From positions 3,410,001 to 3,474,000 of the forward strand of contig OZ241746.1 of assembly GCA_965201045.1 (NCBI GenBank): a DNA stretch of 64,000 nt. The letters run 5' to 3'. Source of the DNA: JAPORK01 sp026710285. GTDB lineage: Bacteria; Pseudomonadota; Gammaproteobacteria; Pseudomonadales; Endozoicomonadaceae. Below the pieces are notes generated by a model that worked only from the letters and a program-made list of their open reading frames with translations, did no database searches and had not been told where the DNA came from. Made by a program: the position numbers and the translations under genes. The first letter of the stretch is position 1; every line of letters begins with the position of its first letter. This document shows, in pieces, positions 26,445 to 36,697 of this stretch.

Positions 26445-27047
26445 TTAATTTTCATATTGGTCAGAACATTTCTTTTTTGAGAGTTTAATATGATTAGGTT
26501 TTGTTTTGCTATACAAATCTGCAGTGTATTCGTATCCACGCGTAAAGCACCAATCAGTTCCATCAGTAGCGATACAGTCTATAGCATTTATCTCAGCACG
26601 TGTATAGATATAGCGGGTGCAATGCAGTCCTGCAAACCACCAGTTATTTGATAAACCAGTATGTCCTTGTGCTAATATAATATCATTAAACTGTTTACCA
26701 TTTATGATTAAAGTTCCCTGAACAGCAAAGTTTAACTTACCAGGGTTTTTACCAAAAGTGGAATTATCTTTAAATATAGAGTTGCCATTTGCTTTTTTAA
26801 CTTGACTGACAACATCACTGCTTTTTTTTCTTTCTGCTTTTATTTTTATTCCATGTTTTAGAACTGGACCTATGCTGTCAAAAAGTTGTCCCTTTGTAAT
26901 GTACTTAGCAGTCATTTTCAGTCTTACTGAATGAGTATCTCCGATAAAATAAACTTTATTCTCAGGAATTTTAATAGAAGTAGAGTAAACGTCTTTGCTG
27001 ATAAAAAAATATATAAGACATAAGGCAGGTAAAATTATTTTATTCAT
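26445..27047 (-). CDS. Secreted-protein array, copy 1 (200 aa)
   Basis: A signal peptide (MNKIILPALCLIYFFISKDVYS) precedes a mature protein of about 178 residues. The family hallmark is a block LNFAVQGTLIINGKQFNDII, then LAQGHTG-SNNWWF, a DC-ATDGTDWCFTRG block and a final PNHIKL-KK-C. Four mature Cys are conserved and could form two disulfides. No known family is recognised. The gene is convergent with bioA, only 19 bases away. A conserved AAGAGA lies about nine bases before the ATG. The protein probably goes to the periplasm or out of the cell; function unknown. Confidence 0.85.
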   Translation of the reverse strand: MNKIILPALCLIYFFISKDVYSTSIKIPENKVYFIGDTHSVRLKMTAKYITKGQLFDSIGPVLKHGIKIKAERKKSSDVVSQVKKANGNSIFKDNSTFGKNPGKLNFAVQGTLIINGKQFNDIILAQGHTGLSNNWWFAGLHCTRYIYTRAEINAIDCIATDGTDWCFTRGYEYTADLYSKTKPNHIKLSKKKCSDQYEN

Positions 27048-27448
27048 TATTGTATATCTCTTGTATTATTGCATGTTATTTGGTGGTGGTTTTTATTGAT
27101 TTATGTGAATTTATTGCTGGTTTTTCACTGTGCTCATCATATGTTATATGAAAGGGTTAAATTGATTTTCTTTGAAGTTGTTAATTTTAAAATGTTTATG
27201 AGTATCGAAAATTAATTAATGCTTGAAGCTTTAATTAATTGTTATTGTAGTATATAATAAAAAATCCTACAAAAAATATCACAGAAATTTACCAAAATAA
27301 TTTTTTAATCAGAATCTTTTCAAAAAAGTACCCTTATAAAAAAGAAAAATAAAAAATATTGTTTACTTTAAAGTTCTACTGTAACTTCTTAATACTTCGG
27401 GTAAAGGGCAATGATAATTTTTTGTCTGTGATCGTATTAAACTTCATA
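27048..27448. other. AT-rich spacer upstream of array copy 1
   Basis: This holds the presumed promoter region of copy 1, resembling the corresponding region before other copies (runs such as ttgatttt...gaagttgtt at similar distances). No gene. I could not fix a -35/-10 pair with confidence. Confidence 0.4.
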
Positions 27449-28077
27449 TTATGCTGTCGTATCGGGTGTCACATGTACACATTGCGATTTTAATATCATT
27501 AACTTTTTATCTGCTAATACCGCCCCGGGTACTCCCACGCGTAAAGCACTAATGAGCTCCATTAGTAGCAGCACAGTCTGCAGCATCTGCAGAATTTCCT
27601 TTAGTACCACCATAGTTCTGACAATGTTGTTCTGCAAACTACCAGTTGTTTGAGAAGCCAGTATTTCCTTGTGCTAATACAATGTTGTTAAACTGTTTAC
27701 CATTTATGATTAGAGTGCCTTGAATGGCAAAATTTAACTTATCAGGATTTTTACCAAAAGTTGAACCACCTTCAAAAATAGCGTAGTCGCCATTTGCTTT
27801 TTTAACTTTACTGACGACATCACTGCTTCCTTTTCTTCCTGCTTTTATGTTTAGTCCATGTTTTCCATGTTTATGAACCAGACCTATGCTATCAAAAGGT
27901 TGTCCCTTTGTAATGAACTCATTGGTCATTTGAAAACTTATCGAATTAATAGTTCCCTGCCACTTGGTATCTGCAGTAAAATAAACTTCATTTTCATTTT
28001 TTTTTAGAAATAGAATAAGCCTCTTTGCTGATAAAAAAACATATAATACAAAGGGTAGATAAAATTATTTTATTCAT
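27449..28077 (-). pseudogene. Secreted-protein array, copy 2 (broken)
   Basis: It starts with a normal family signal peptide (ATG at 28077) but has an A9 run after the signal region that shifts the frame. In the correct frame it continues through EFITKGQPFDS and LNFAIQGTLIINGKQ, then has a stop in place of the second Trp of the NNWWF motif (27639-27641), and another stop in place of the Trp in GTDWCFTRG. At least one frameshift and two nonsense changes mean it is dead. Confidence 0.85.
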
Positions 28078-28502
28078 TAGTATATCTCTCTTGTATGATG
28101 TGTTATTTAATAGTAATTTTTACTGATTTACATGAATTTACTGATGGGCTTTACTGTATTGATTATACGAAAGTGTTTTATATAAAAGTGTTAAATTAAT
28201 TTTTTTTGAAGTTGTTACTATTGAAGTGTTAAGAGCAAATAGAAGTCAATTGACTTTTTATATTTATATTTCAACAGCTTTAGTATGCATAGCATGCAAT
28301 GAAAGTTTTAGCAAAAAAATAGAAATTCATTTTTTATAAAAGTATCAGTATAAAAAGTAAACAGGAGAATAATATTTTTCTTTTAAAAAAATCAATATAA
28401 TTTTTCAATGACTTTATATAAAATACACTGGTAGTTTTTATGTTGACTATAAATTCAATATTCTCTATTTTATTTTACACTATAATTTATATACATAAGT
28501 AT
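28078..28502. other. Spacer upstream of array copy 2
   Basis: AT-rich, without genes. Similar in composition and partly in sequence to the upstream regions of other copies (e.g. the taaattaa...gaagttgttac stretch). Confidence 0.4.
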
Positions 28503-28716
28503 CATCCCTGCAAAGGATTTGTTTATGCAAATGACATTAGGGTTCTCGTTGCAATTGATGTTGTTGAACGGGGCAGCATCTGTTAATATGCAGGTTACAC
28601 AACCTTTATTTGTAGAGGGTGGTGTCCGGGATCTGCTATTGAAATTCAGTCTGCCTTATCTGTCTGCGAAATCCATCAGGAACAACCGGATAAGCTGTGT
28701 CAATCAAGTTGTTTTG
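28503..28716 (+). pseudogene. bioA: bioA 3' fossil 1
   Basis: Matches bioA from about 26176 to 26390, including catccctg-aaag, ttgttgttga, a cagcctctgtttgt-like block and a final taagctgtgtca. Numerous substitutions and small indels break the frame. It sits immediately before the end of array copy 3. Confidence 0.8.
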
Positions 28717-29331
28717 GTCATATCTTTCTCTAATTTCTGGTATTCTTCATGACATGTCTTTTTTCTGAGTTTAACATGATTGGGGCTTGTACTACCTAGT
28801 TGTGAAGTTTTTCCACGCGTAAAGCACCAATCAGTTTCATCAGTAGCGATAAAGTCTGTAGCATCTGCAAAATGAGGGTTATAGGTCCGGCAATTTTTAC
28901 CTGTAAACCACCAGTTGTTTGAAAAACCAGTATGTCCTTGTGCTAATATAATATCATTAAACTGTTTACCATTTATGATTAAAGTTCCCTGAACAGCAAA
29001 ATTTAACTTATCAGGATTTTCAGCAAACGTGGAATTATATTTGAATACAACGTTGCCATTTGTCTTCTTAATATTATTAATGACATCACGGCTTCCTTTT
29101 CTTCCTGCTGGTATTTGTACTCCATTTTTTCCATATTTTCCATGTTTTCGAATTGTAACTATTCTATAATGAGGTTGTCCTTTTGTAATATACTCAGCTG
29201 TCATTTGCAGGCTTACTGAATGAGTGTCTCCGGTAAAATAAATGCGATTAAAACGCATTGTGTCAGAATGAGTATAATTACTGGTAAAAAAAACATACAA
29301 GACAAAGGGAAGGTAAAATTATCTTATTCAT
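28704..29331 (-). pseudogene. Secreted-protein array, copy 3 (signal peptide frameshift)
   Basis: The body (28704-29300) is intact and has all hallmark blocks, with DETDWCFTRG and PNHVKL, but the family ATG (29331) is out of frame with it. The signal peptide contains a run of eight T on the coding strand where intact copies have seven. Deleting one T restores the frame. It is either newly dead or switchable by slippage. A TTG at 29300 could start a version without a proper signal peptide. Slight extension in the central region (KHGKYGKNG). Confidence 0.7.
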
Positions 29332-29660
29332 TAGTGTATATTTCTTGTATATTACATGTCATTTGATATTAATTTTCACTTATGTATGTGAATTTACTGA
29401 TGTTTTTAACTTTGCTCATTTAATATGAAAGTTATAAATTGATTTTCTTTGTTACTGTTGAAATTTTAAGTAGAAGCAGAAGCTAATTAATGCTTTTATA
29501 TCACAACAACTATAGCATAGAATAAAAGTGTCAGCAGAAAAAACAGAAATTTATCAGGATAATTTTTTCATCAAAAATTTATTTTTTGTAAAGAGTATCA
29601 GCATAAAAAATAAATAAGAGAATAATCTTTTTCTTTTAAAATACTAATGTAACGTATAAA
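29332..29660. other. Spacer upstream of array copy 3
   Basis: AT-rich upstream region of copy 3, with the recurring segment ataaataagagaataatctttttcttttaaa shortened here. No gene. Confidence 0.4.
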
Positions 29661-29823
29661 AAAGCTAATGTCTTATTTATCGCTGATGAAATCGCAACCA
29701 GTTTTGAGCAATAAGAGAAAATGTTTGCCTGTGAAGGGTCAGCTTGATAAACTGTGTCAGTCCGTTTGTTAGGTGATCAGTTGCAGAGAAAAAATGCTTG
29801 ATGAGTATAATGTTTAATCCACA
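29661..29823 (+). pseudogene. bioA: bioA 3' fossil 2 (internally deleted)
   Basis: It starts with agctaatgtcttatttatcg, the match to bioA near 25852, and carries the IADEIATG-coding part almost unchanged. It then jumps to the last 70 bases of the gene (gatcagcttga-aaactgtgtcag). The middle is lost. Confidence 0.8.
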
Positions 29824-29830
29824 TTACCTG

Positions 29831-30475
29831 TTATCTATTGTATTTTGCATCACATGTTTTTTTGCTGAGTTTAACACGATTAGGTTTTGTGATGCTAAAT
29901 GCTGAAATAGCTCCACGCGTAAAGCACCAATCAGTTCCATCGGTAGCGATACAGTCTACAGCCTCTGCATAAACTTCATTATTATCATATTTCGTGCAAT
30001 GCCGTCCTGCAAACCACCAGTTATTCGAGAAACCAGTATGTCCTTGTGCTAATATAATATCGTTAAACTGTTTACCATTTATGATTAAATTTCCCTGAAC
30101 AGCAAAATTTAACTTACCAGGCTCATAATTAAAAGTGGATTTGCCAAGCTCCTTGTTAACAATACCCCCAAATATATCGTAGCCATTTACATACTCAACA
30201 TCTCCAACGACCTGGCGGCTTCCTTTTCTACCTGCTCTTATTTTTAATCCTTTAGGAGGAGTAGCGGGTGTTCTTTTTTTAAAACTTACGGCTTTAGCTG
30301 GACTTATACCCTCAAAAGGTTGTCCTTTTGTAATAAAATAATTAGTCATTTGAAAAATTACTGACTTAGTATCTCCGGTAAAATAAATGTAATTATAATG
30401 AGCTGTGGCAGAATGAGCATAATTGCTGACAAAGAAATATATAAGACAAAGGTTATATAATATTATTTTATTCAT
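29831..30475 (-). CDS. Secreted-protein array, copy 4 (214 aa)
   Basis: Signal peptide MNKIILYNLCLIYFFVSNYAHS. Family blocks are complete: VYFTGDTKSV-like IYFTGDTKSVIFQ, GLKIRAGRKGS, LNFAVQGNLIINGKQFNDII, NNWWFAGRHC, DCIATDGTDWCFTRG and PNRVKLSKKTC. Compared with copy 1 it has an inserted Pro-rich loop (KKRTPATPPKG) and a longer central part. Four mature Cys. Function unknown. Confidence 0.85.
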   Translation of the reverse strand: MNKIILYNLCLIYFFVSNYAHSATAHYNYIYFTGDTKSVIFQMTNYFITKGQPFEGISPAKAVSFKKRTPATPPKGLKIRAGRKGSRQVVGDVEYVNGYDIFGGIVNKELGKSTFNYEPGKLNFAVQGNLIINGKQFNDIILAQGHTGFSNNWWFAGRHCTKYDNNEVYAEAVDCIATDGTDWCFTRGAISAFSITKPNRVKLSKKTCDAKYNR

Positions 30476-31284
30476 TAATGTATATCTCTTGTATTATTAT
30501 ATGTTGGTTGGTAGTAGTTTTCACTGATGTATGTGAATTGATTAATGGTTTTCACTGTGCTGATTTAATATGAAAGTGTTAAATTGATTTTGTTTGAAGT
30601 TGTTTTTGTTGAAATGTTAAACAGGAATAGAAGTTAATTAACTCTTTTAATATCGAAACAACTGTAGCATGTATAGCATACGTAAAAATATCATGCAAGT
30701 GCGAAGCAAACAATAAATTCAGTGCAACGGAGGCACTCATATTCTGTTTACAGCAACTTAAAATTTTATCAATTAAAATCGCATTGATGATATCCGGTTT
30801 TTTAGTTAGTTTGAGTTTTGTGCTACTATGTACTTTTTAACCACTCGGTTTTTTTTTTATGGTTTCTTTATCCCGGTTAAGATCTGGAGAACAAGGTTCG
30901 TTACTATTTTTGCTATTTAGATTTAATCTGTTACATAACACTGAAACAATCATTAGTAATACGTTCATTGTTGTTTTTAAAGAAGGCATAATCGTTGTGT
31001 CAATAGCAGACTTTTCCTTTAGATTGGTGGTAGTTTTCTGAATATCTATATCGTTGATTTTCACAATTGAATAATTTTTCTTCGTTAACAGGTCTATATG
31101 CAGCTTTACATAATGAGTATTCGTCAGTCAATTTATATTTTTTTATCAGGTTCAGGTGATGAAAGTATTATTTGTGACTGAATCGTTACATCAGAAGAAT
31201 TTCTTTAATGGGATACAGTTTCTTTTTGATCATCCTGCGAAAGCAGTAGTCTTAGTTTAACCAGTGTCTTATAAGTAAGACGTC
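30476..31284. other. Spacer upstream of array copy 4
   Basis: Promoter-side region of copy 4, then AT-rich DNA. A minus-strand frame of 75 codons at 30837-31064 (GTG start) has one hydrophobic stretch but no supporting evidence. bioA similarity resumes only at about 31285. Confidence 0.35.
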
Positions 31285-31600
31285 CGGAAAGAGCAGGTAC
31301 AACGTATTGAAAAGCGTTTAAAGCCGGGTTTGCATCCCTGTAGAGTATTTGTTTATGTAAATGACATTTAGGGTGCTCAATTCAATTGGTATTACTGAAT
31401 TCACGACACCCATTGATATGTAGATTATCCAGTCTCTGTTTGTAGAGTATAGTGTCTGGGTTCGACCATTTGGAAAGTTGATCTTCCTTACCCGTCTTAC
31501 ATAATCTAGAAGCATGAACCGGAGACACTGTCAGATAGTTTGTTTGCTGACCATTCGTGTAGAAAAAATATCTGATCAGCATAATGTTTTATCTACATTA
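31285..31600 (+). pseudogene. bioA: bioA 3' fossil 3
   Basis: Matches bioA from about 26135 to the end: caggtacaacgtattgaaaa, gcatccctgtag-gta, ggttcgaccattt-gaaag and a tail tatctga. Stops and frameshifts are frequent. Confidence 0.85.
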
Positions 31601-31607
31601 CTATCTT

Positions 31608-32252
31608 TTATTTGGCGTATATTTTGTAACATGCTTGTTGGTCGAGTTTAATATTATTAGGTTTTGTACTATGCCATTGTGAAGTTTCTCCACGCGTAAA
31701 GCACCAATCAGTTCCATCGGTAGCGGTACAGTCTACAGCCTCTGCATAAACGTTACTGTTGTCATAGTACGTACAATTTAGTCCTGCAAACCACCAGTTG
31801 TTTGAGGCACCAGCTTTCCCTTGTGCTAATACAACATCGTTAAACTGTTTGCCATTTATGATTAAATTTCCCAAAACAGCAAAATTTAAATTACCGGGCT
31901 CGTGGGCAAAAGTTGACCTTGCAGGCTGATCATCAGAGTCGCCTGCATTAAATATATTGTCACAATATGCATTCTCAACATCTGTAACGACATCAGAGCT
32001 TCCGTGTCTGCCTGCTTTTATTAATAGCCCCAGGGGTGGAATAGGAGTTCTGCTTCTTAGTGATACGCCCGCCGGAAATACACCTTTAAAAGGTTGGTGG
32101 TTTGTAATGAAATGTTTGGTCATGTGAAAATATACTGCCTTAGCATCTCCGGTAAAATAAACATAATTATCTTGAGAGTGAGGTTTAGAATAAACATAAT
32201 TACTGATAAAAAAATATATAAGACACAAGATTTGTAAAATTACTTTATTCAT
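31608..32252 (-). CDS. Secreted-protein array, copy 5 (214 aa)
   Basis: Signal peptide MNKVILQILCLIYFFISNYVYS. Family blocks present, with LNFAVLGNLIINGKQFNDV and LAQGKAGASNNWWF. A strong GAGGA lies nine bases before the ATG. Very similar to copy 6 (32967-33611) including the signal peptide, central region and several hundred bases of upstream DNA, so the duplication is recent. Confidence 0.85.
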   Translation of the reverse strand: MNKVILQILCLIYFFISNYVYSKPHSQDNYVYFTGDAKAVYFHMTKHFITNHQPFKGVFPAGVSLRSRTPIPPLGLLIKAGRHGSSDVVTDVENAYCDNIFNAGDSDDQPARSTFAHEPGNLNFAVLGNLIINGKQFNDVVLAQGKAGASNNWWFAGLNCTYYDNSNVYAEAVDCTATDGTDWCFTRGETSQWHSTKPNNIKLDQQACYKIYAK

Positions 32253-32839
32253 GAGCCTGTCCTCATTATTATAGTTGTTTGATGGTGGCTTTTTCTGATA
32301 CGTATTTTTGAGTTTATTTCGGATTTTTCACTGCGCTAACTGCAGTCTAAAAATATTAAATTCACTTTCTTTAGAGTTGTTATTGAAGTGTTAACCGAGA
32401 ATAATATTTTATTTACTTTTCACATAGCAATAAATATAATATACGATGAAATGTTTGTCCAGTGGAACTGCAATATTCTGTCAGAGTAGTTTTGATCAAG
32501 AATTTATTTTTAAATAAGTATCAGCATAAAAAATAAATAAAAGAATAATGTTTTTCTTTTAAAATAAAACGCTGAGTAGTTTTTAAATCGCTTCATATAA
32601 AAGGCAGTGGTAAATTTTTGGGGTGGATATGAATTTATAATTCTCTACTTGAAACCATTCTTTATATGCATAAGTATCTGTAGTGCCTATAATTTCATAC
32701 ATGCAATAAAAAATAAATGACGTATTGTTTTATTGCTGTCAAACTATTAAAATAGTATATAAAATATTTAATCTTACTATTTGATTAACTTGTTGTTGTC
32801 GTGCATAAGTCATCTTTTATCACTTTTTTGGTGATGTCC
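32253..32839. repeat. Upstream region of copy 5, near-identical to that of copy 6
   Basis: This region and 33612-34162 match almost base for base, from gagcctgtcctcattatta through gctttttctgatacg and aaataaaacgctgagtagtt. It holds the promoter region of copy 5 on the minus strand. No gene. Confidence 0.7.
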
Positions 32840-32965
32840 ATATTATTGAGTCTGTGGTTTTTGAAGCTGGCAGTATACAATTTTACTCCTCTGACTGTTT
32901 ATGTTATAGATAAAAACTGTATAAAGCAGCTGATATAGTTTTAATGAGCATAATGCTTCATCCAC
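32840..32965 (+). pseudogene. bioA: bioA fossil 4
   Basis: Matches bioA from about 25760 to 25860 (attgagtctgtggtttttga, ggcagtatacaattttactc), then ends near the copy 6 stop codon with a trace of the bioA 3' end (gagcataatgctt). Confidence 0.7.
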
Positions 32966-32966
32966 A

Positions 32967-33611
32967 TTACTTGAGATATTCTTCGTAACATGTTTGTTGT
33001 CTGAGTTTAATATGATTAGGACTTGTGCTGCCATATTCTGAAGTTTGTCCACGCGTAAAGCACCAATCAGTTCCATCAGTAGCGTTACAGTCTACAGCAT
33101 CTGCCGTAACGTTACTGTTGTCAAAGTACGTACAATTTAGTCCTGCAAACCACCAGTTGTTTGAGGCACCAGATTTCCCTTGTGCTAATACAACATCGTT
33201 AAACTGTTTGCCATTTATGATTAAATTTCCCAAAACAGCAAAATTTAAATTACCGGGCTCGTGGGCAAAAGTTGACCTTGCAGGCTGATCATCAGAGTCG
33301 CCTGCATTAAATATATTGTCACAATATGCATTCTCAACATCTTCAACAACGTCATAGCTTCCGTGTCTGCCTGCTTTTATTAATAACCCCTTGGGTGGAA
33401 CAGGAGTTCTGCTTTTTAGTGATATGCCTGCCGGAAATACACCTTTAAAAGGTTGGTGTTTTGTAATGAAATGATTAGTCATGTGGAAATATACTGATTT
33501 AGTATCTCCGGTAAAATAAACGTAATTATCATGAGAGTGAGGTTTAGCATAAACATAATTACTGATAAAAAAATATATAAGACACAAAATTTGTAAAATC
33601 ACTTTATTCAT
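32967..33611 (-). CDS. Secreted-protein array, copy 6 (214 aa)
   Basis: Signal peptide MNKVILQILCLIYFFISNYVYA. Family blocks present with LNFAVLGNLIINGKQFNDV, NNWWFAGLNC and ATDGTDWCFTRGQTS. Closest relative is copy 5. Differences from copy 5 concentrate in the C-terminal 40 residues (ADAVDCNATDG, QQTCYEEYLK). GAGGA before the ATG. Confidence 0.85.
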   Translation of the reverse strand: MNKVILQILCLIYFFISNYVYAKPHSHDNYVYFTGDTKSVYFHMTNHFITKHQPFKGVFPAGISLKSRTPVPPKGLLIKAGRHGSYDVVEDVENAYCDNIFNAGDSDDQPARSTFAHEPGNLNFAVLGNLIINGKQFNDVVLAQGKSGASNNWWFAGLNCTYFDNSNVTADAVDCNATDGTDWCFTRGQTSEYGSTSPNHIKLRQQTCYEEYLK

Positions 33612-34162
33612 GAGCCTGTCCTCATTATTATAGTTGTTTGATGGTGGCTTTTTCTGATACGTATTTTTGAGTCTATTTCGGATTTTTCACTGCGCTAACT
33701 TCAGTCTAAAAATATTAGATTCGCTTTCTTTGGAGTTGTTGTTGAAGTGTTAATCGAAAATAAAAGTTGATTTTCTTTTCGTATCGCAATTAATATAGTA
33801 TATGATAAAATTTTTGTCCAGTGTAGCTGCAATAGTCTGCCAGAGTAGTTTTGATCAAGAATTTATTTTTAAACAAGTATCAGCATAAAAAATAAATAAA
33901 AGAATAATGTTTTTCTTTTAAAATAAAACGCTGAGTAGTTTTTAAATCGCTTCACATAAAAGGCAGTGGTAAATTTTTAGAGTGGATATGAATTTATAAT
34001 TTTCTACTTGAAACCATGCTTTATATGCATAAGTATCTGTAGTGCCTATAATTTCATACATGCAATAAAATATAAATGGCGTATTGTTTTGTTGCTGTAC
34101 AAACTATTAAATAGTATATAAAATATTTAATATTACTATTTGATTAACTTGTTGTTGTCGTG
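33612..34162. repeat. Upstream region of copy 6
   Basis: Near-identical to 32253-32839. No gene. Confidence 0.7.
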
Positions 34163-34890
34163 CATAAATCAGCTCTTATCACTTTTTTGGTGGTGTCGAT
34201 ATTATTGAGTCTGTTATTTTTGAAGTTGGCAGTATACAATTTTACTCTTCTGGTTGTTTATGTTATGCATGGAAGCTGTATTAAAGAAGATGATATAGTT
34301 TTTGTCATTGGTGAAATCGCAACTGGTTTTGTGCCTTCAGGGAAACTGTTCACCTGTGAACATACTGGTATCTGTTCTGATATTATATTTCCTGGCTTCT
34401 TCTGGGAAAAGTATTAACGATTAACGGGACAGATATATCACCCTAACTGACAAACTATGCACTACAGAAGTTGATCAGGCTATTTCAGCAAAAGATGTAC
34501 TTACTCATAGTCGTGCTTTTATGAGTATTTCTCTGAACTGTAGCGTAGTTAGTTCCAGTCTGGAGTTATTGCTGCAAGATAATTTAAAAGAACAAGTACA
34601 ACGTATTGAAAAGGTTTTAAAGCAGGGCTTGATTCTTGTAGAGTGTTTGTTTATGTAAATGATGTGCGATTGCTCAATTCAATTGGTATTGCTGAATTCA
34701 AAATGCCCGTTGATATGCGGATATCCACTTTCTGTTCGTAGAATATGGTGTGTGTTCTACCATTTGTAAAACTCTTCTGCCTTATCCGCCTTACATAATC
34801 CATAAAGATTAACCTGACAAACTATGTCATTTTGTCAGTTGATCACACGTGTAGAAAAAATACCTAATGATCACAATGTTTTATCCGCAT
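34163..34890 (+). pseudogene. bioA: bioA 3' fossil 5 (most complete)
   Basis: It follows bioA from about 25745 to the end. Recognisable parts include ggtgaaatcgcaactggtttt (cofactor-site region), cacctgtgaacatactggta, agttgatcaggctatttcag, acaagtacaacgtattgaaa and the final tcatttgtaaaactc-like part. The lysine region is lost in an indel, and many stops interrupt the frame. This nearly 700-base match makes the origin of all the fossils certain. Confidence 0.9.
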
Positions 34891-34900
34891 TACTCTTTTA

Positions 34901-35542
34901 TTAGTGGTATGCTTCTTTACATGTTTGTTGGTTGAGTTTAATACGATTAGGTTTTGTGCTTCTAAATGATGAAAGTTGTCCGCGCGTAAAGCACCAATCA
35001 GTTCCATCAGTTGCTTGACAGTCTACAGCCGCATAAACGTTTTTGTTGTGGAAGTACGTACAATTTTTTCCTGCAAACCACCAGTCATTTGATGCACCAA
35101 TATGTCCTTGTGCTAATACGATATCATTAAATTGTTTACCATTTATGATTAAATTTCCCAGAATAGCAAAATTTAAATTACTAGGCTCGCGGGCAAAAGT
35201 TGACCTCGCAGGCTTATCATGATTTTTAGATTTAATTTCTGTAAATATATTGTCACCATATGTATCCTCAACATCTGTAACGACATCAGAGCTTCCGTGT
35301 CTGCCTGCTTTTATTAATAGCCCTCTGGGTGTAACAGGAGTTCTGCTTCTTAGTGATATGCCCGCCGGATATACACCTTTAAAAGGTTGGTGTTTTGTAA
35401 TAAAATGATTGGTCATATGGAAAATTACTGATTTAGTATCTCCGTTAAAATAAACGTAATTATCTTGACATGTGACAGAATAAGCATAGTTGCTAATAAA
35501 AAAATATATAAGACAAAAGGCGGTTAAAGCAATTTTGTTCAT
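34901..35542 (-). CDS. Secreted-protein array, copy 7 (213 aa)
   Basis: Signal peptide MNKIALTAFCLIYFFISNYAYS. Family blocks present, with ILGNLIINGKQFNDIV, ASNDWWFAGKNC and DCQATDGTDWCFTRGQ. It shares with copy 8 a KIKSKNHD-type insertion (EIKSKNHDKPARS) in the centre and NDWWF in place of NNWWF. Four mature Cys. Confidence 0.85.
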   Translation of the reverse strand: MNKIALTAFCLIYFFISNYAYSVTCQDNYVYFNGDTKSVIFHMTNHFITKHQPFKGVYPAGISLRSRTPVTPRGLLIKAGRHGSSDVVTDVEDTYGDNIFTEIKSKNHDKPARSTFAREPSNLNFAILGNLIINGKQFNDIVLAQGHIGASNDWWFAGKNCTYFHNKNVYAAVDCQATDGTDWCFTRGQLSSFRSTKPNRIKLNQQTCKEAYH

Positions 35543-36189
35543 GAGTGTATCCTTATTATTATAATTAGTTGGTAGTAATTTTTACTGATGTATATTTTGA
35601 ATTTATTTCGGATTTTTTATTATGCTTACTTTGATCTGAAAGTGTTAAATTCACTTTATTTAGCGTTGTTGTTGCTGAAAATGTTACCCGAAGATAAAAG
35701 TTGATTTACTCTTTACATCGAAGAAACTATAATATATTCTGAAATGTTTTCAAGTGAAACTGCAGTAGCTTACCAGAATAATTTTGATAAGAAATTTATT
35801 TTTAAACGATTATCATCATAAAGAAGTAAACCAGAGAATAATATTTTTCTTTTAAAAAAAATATTAATGTAGCTTTTTAATCACTTCATATAAAAGACAC
35901 TGGTAATTTTTTAAAGTGGTCATTAATTTAGAATTCTCTATTTTGTATCATATTTTATATGCATAACTATCTGCATGTAGTACTTATAATCTTATGGAAA
36001 ACATTTACAAAATTTTCATATTCAAACAAGTATTTGATTCTATAGAATGTGATTTTATACGCAGAATAAAATTCACATGTCGTGTTATTTGATTGCTTAC
36101 AGACTATTAAATGATGTATGAGATATTTAGTATTACTATTTAATTGATTTGTTGTTGGCTTGCATAAATCAGCTATTATCACTTTTTTT
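35543..36189. other. Spacer upstream of array copy 7
   Basis: Promoter-side region of copy 7, similar to those of copies 6 and 8. No gene seen; the minus-strand frame at 35967-36182 lies within the repeated spacer and is not conserved between spacers. Confidence 0.45.
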
Positions 36190-36690
36190 AGTAGTGTCCA
36201 TATTGTTGAATCTGTTATTTCTGAAATTGGTGATATACAGTTTTGCTCGTTTGACTGTTTACATCATCTATAGGGGGTGTGTAAACTGGATGTGGTTGTT
36301 CGCAGTCCTGTTTTTATGAGTAGTTCTCTGAACTGTAGCATATCTAATGACGGTTTGGATTTATTGCCATAAGATTAACTGGAAAAAACCGATACGACGT
36401 ATTTAAAAGCGTTTAAAGCAGGACGTAAATCTCTGTAAAGTATTTGCTCATGTGAATGACGTAAGAGTTCTGGGTGTATTGGTTTTATTGAGCTTACATC
36501 ACCTGTTGACATGCAGATTATCCGGCTTCTGTTTATTGAGTGTGGTGTCTGTGTTCGATCATTCGGAAATCTAGCTTATCTTGTGGCACCTTGCGTCATC
36601 AATGATGATCGACCGGATATGCTGTTCCAGGTAATTTGTTTGGTAGTCAATCGTAGAGACAACAATATCCAGTGAGTACAATGCTTCATT
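36190..36690 (+). pseudogene. bioA: bioA 3' fossil 6
   Basis: Matches bioA in two blocks: about 25770-25830 and, after a deletion, about 26055-26420 (ctgtttttatgagtagttctc, tttaaaagcgtttaaagcag, tgacgtaagagttctgggtg, gttcgatcattcggaaat). Frame broken repeatedly. Confidence 0.85.
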
Positions 36691-36697
36691 CACATAA

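Noticed and set aside
30837..31064. Minus-strand frame of 75 codons with one hydrophobic stretch
   Set aside because: GTG start, no clear ribosome-binding site, no similarity to other genes, and it lies in a spacer of the duplicated array.
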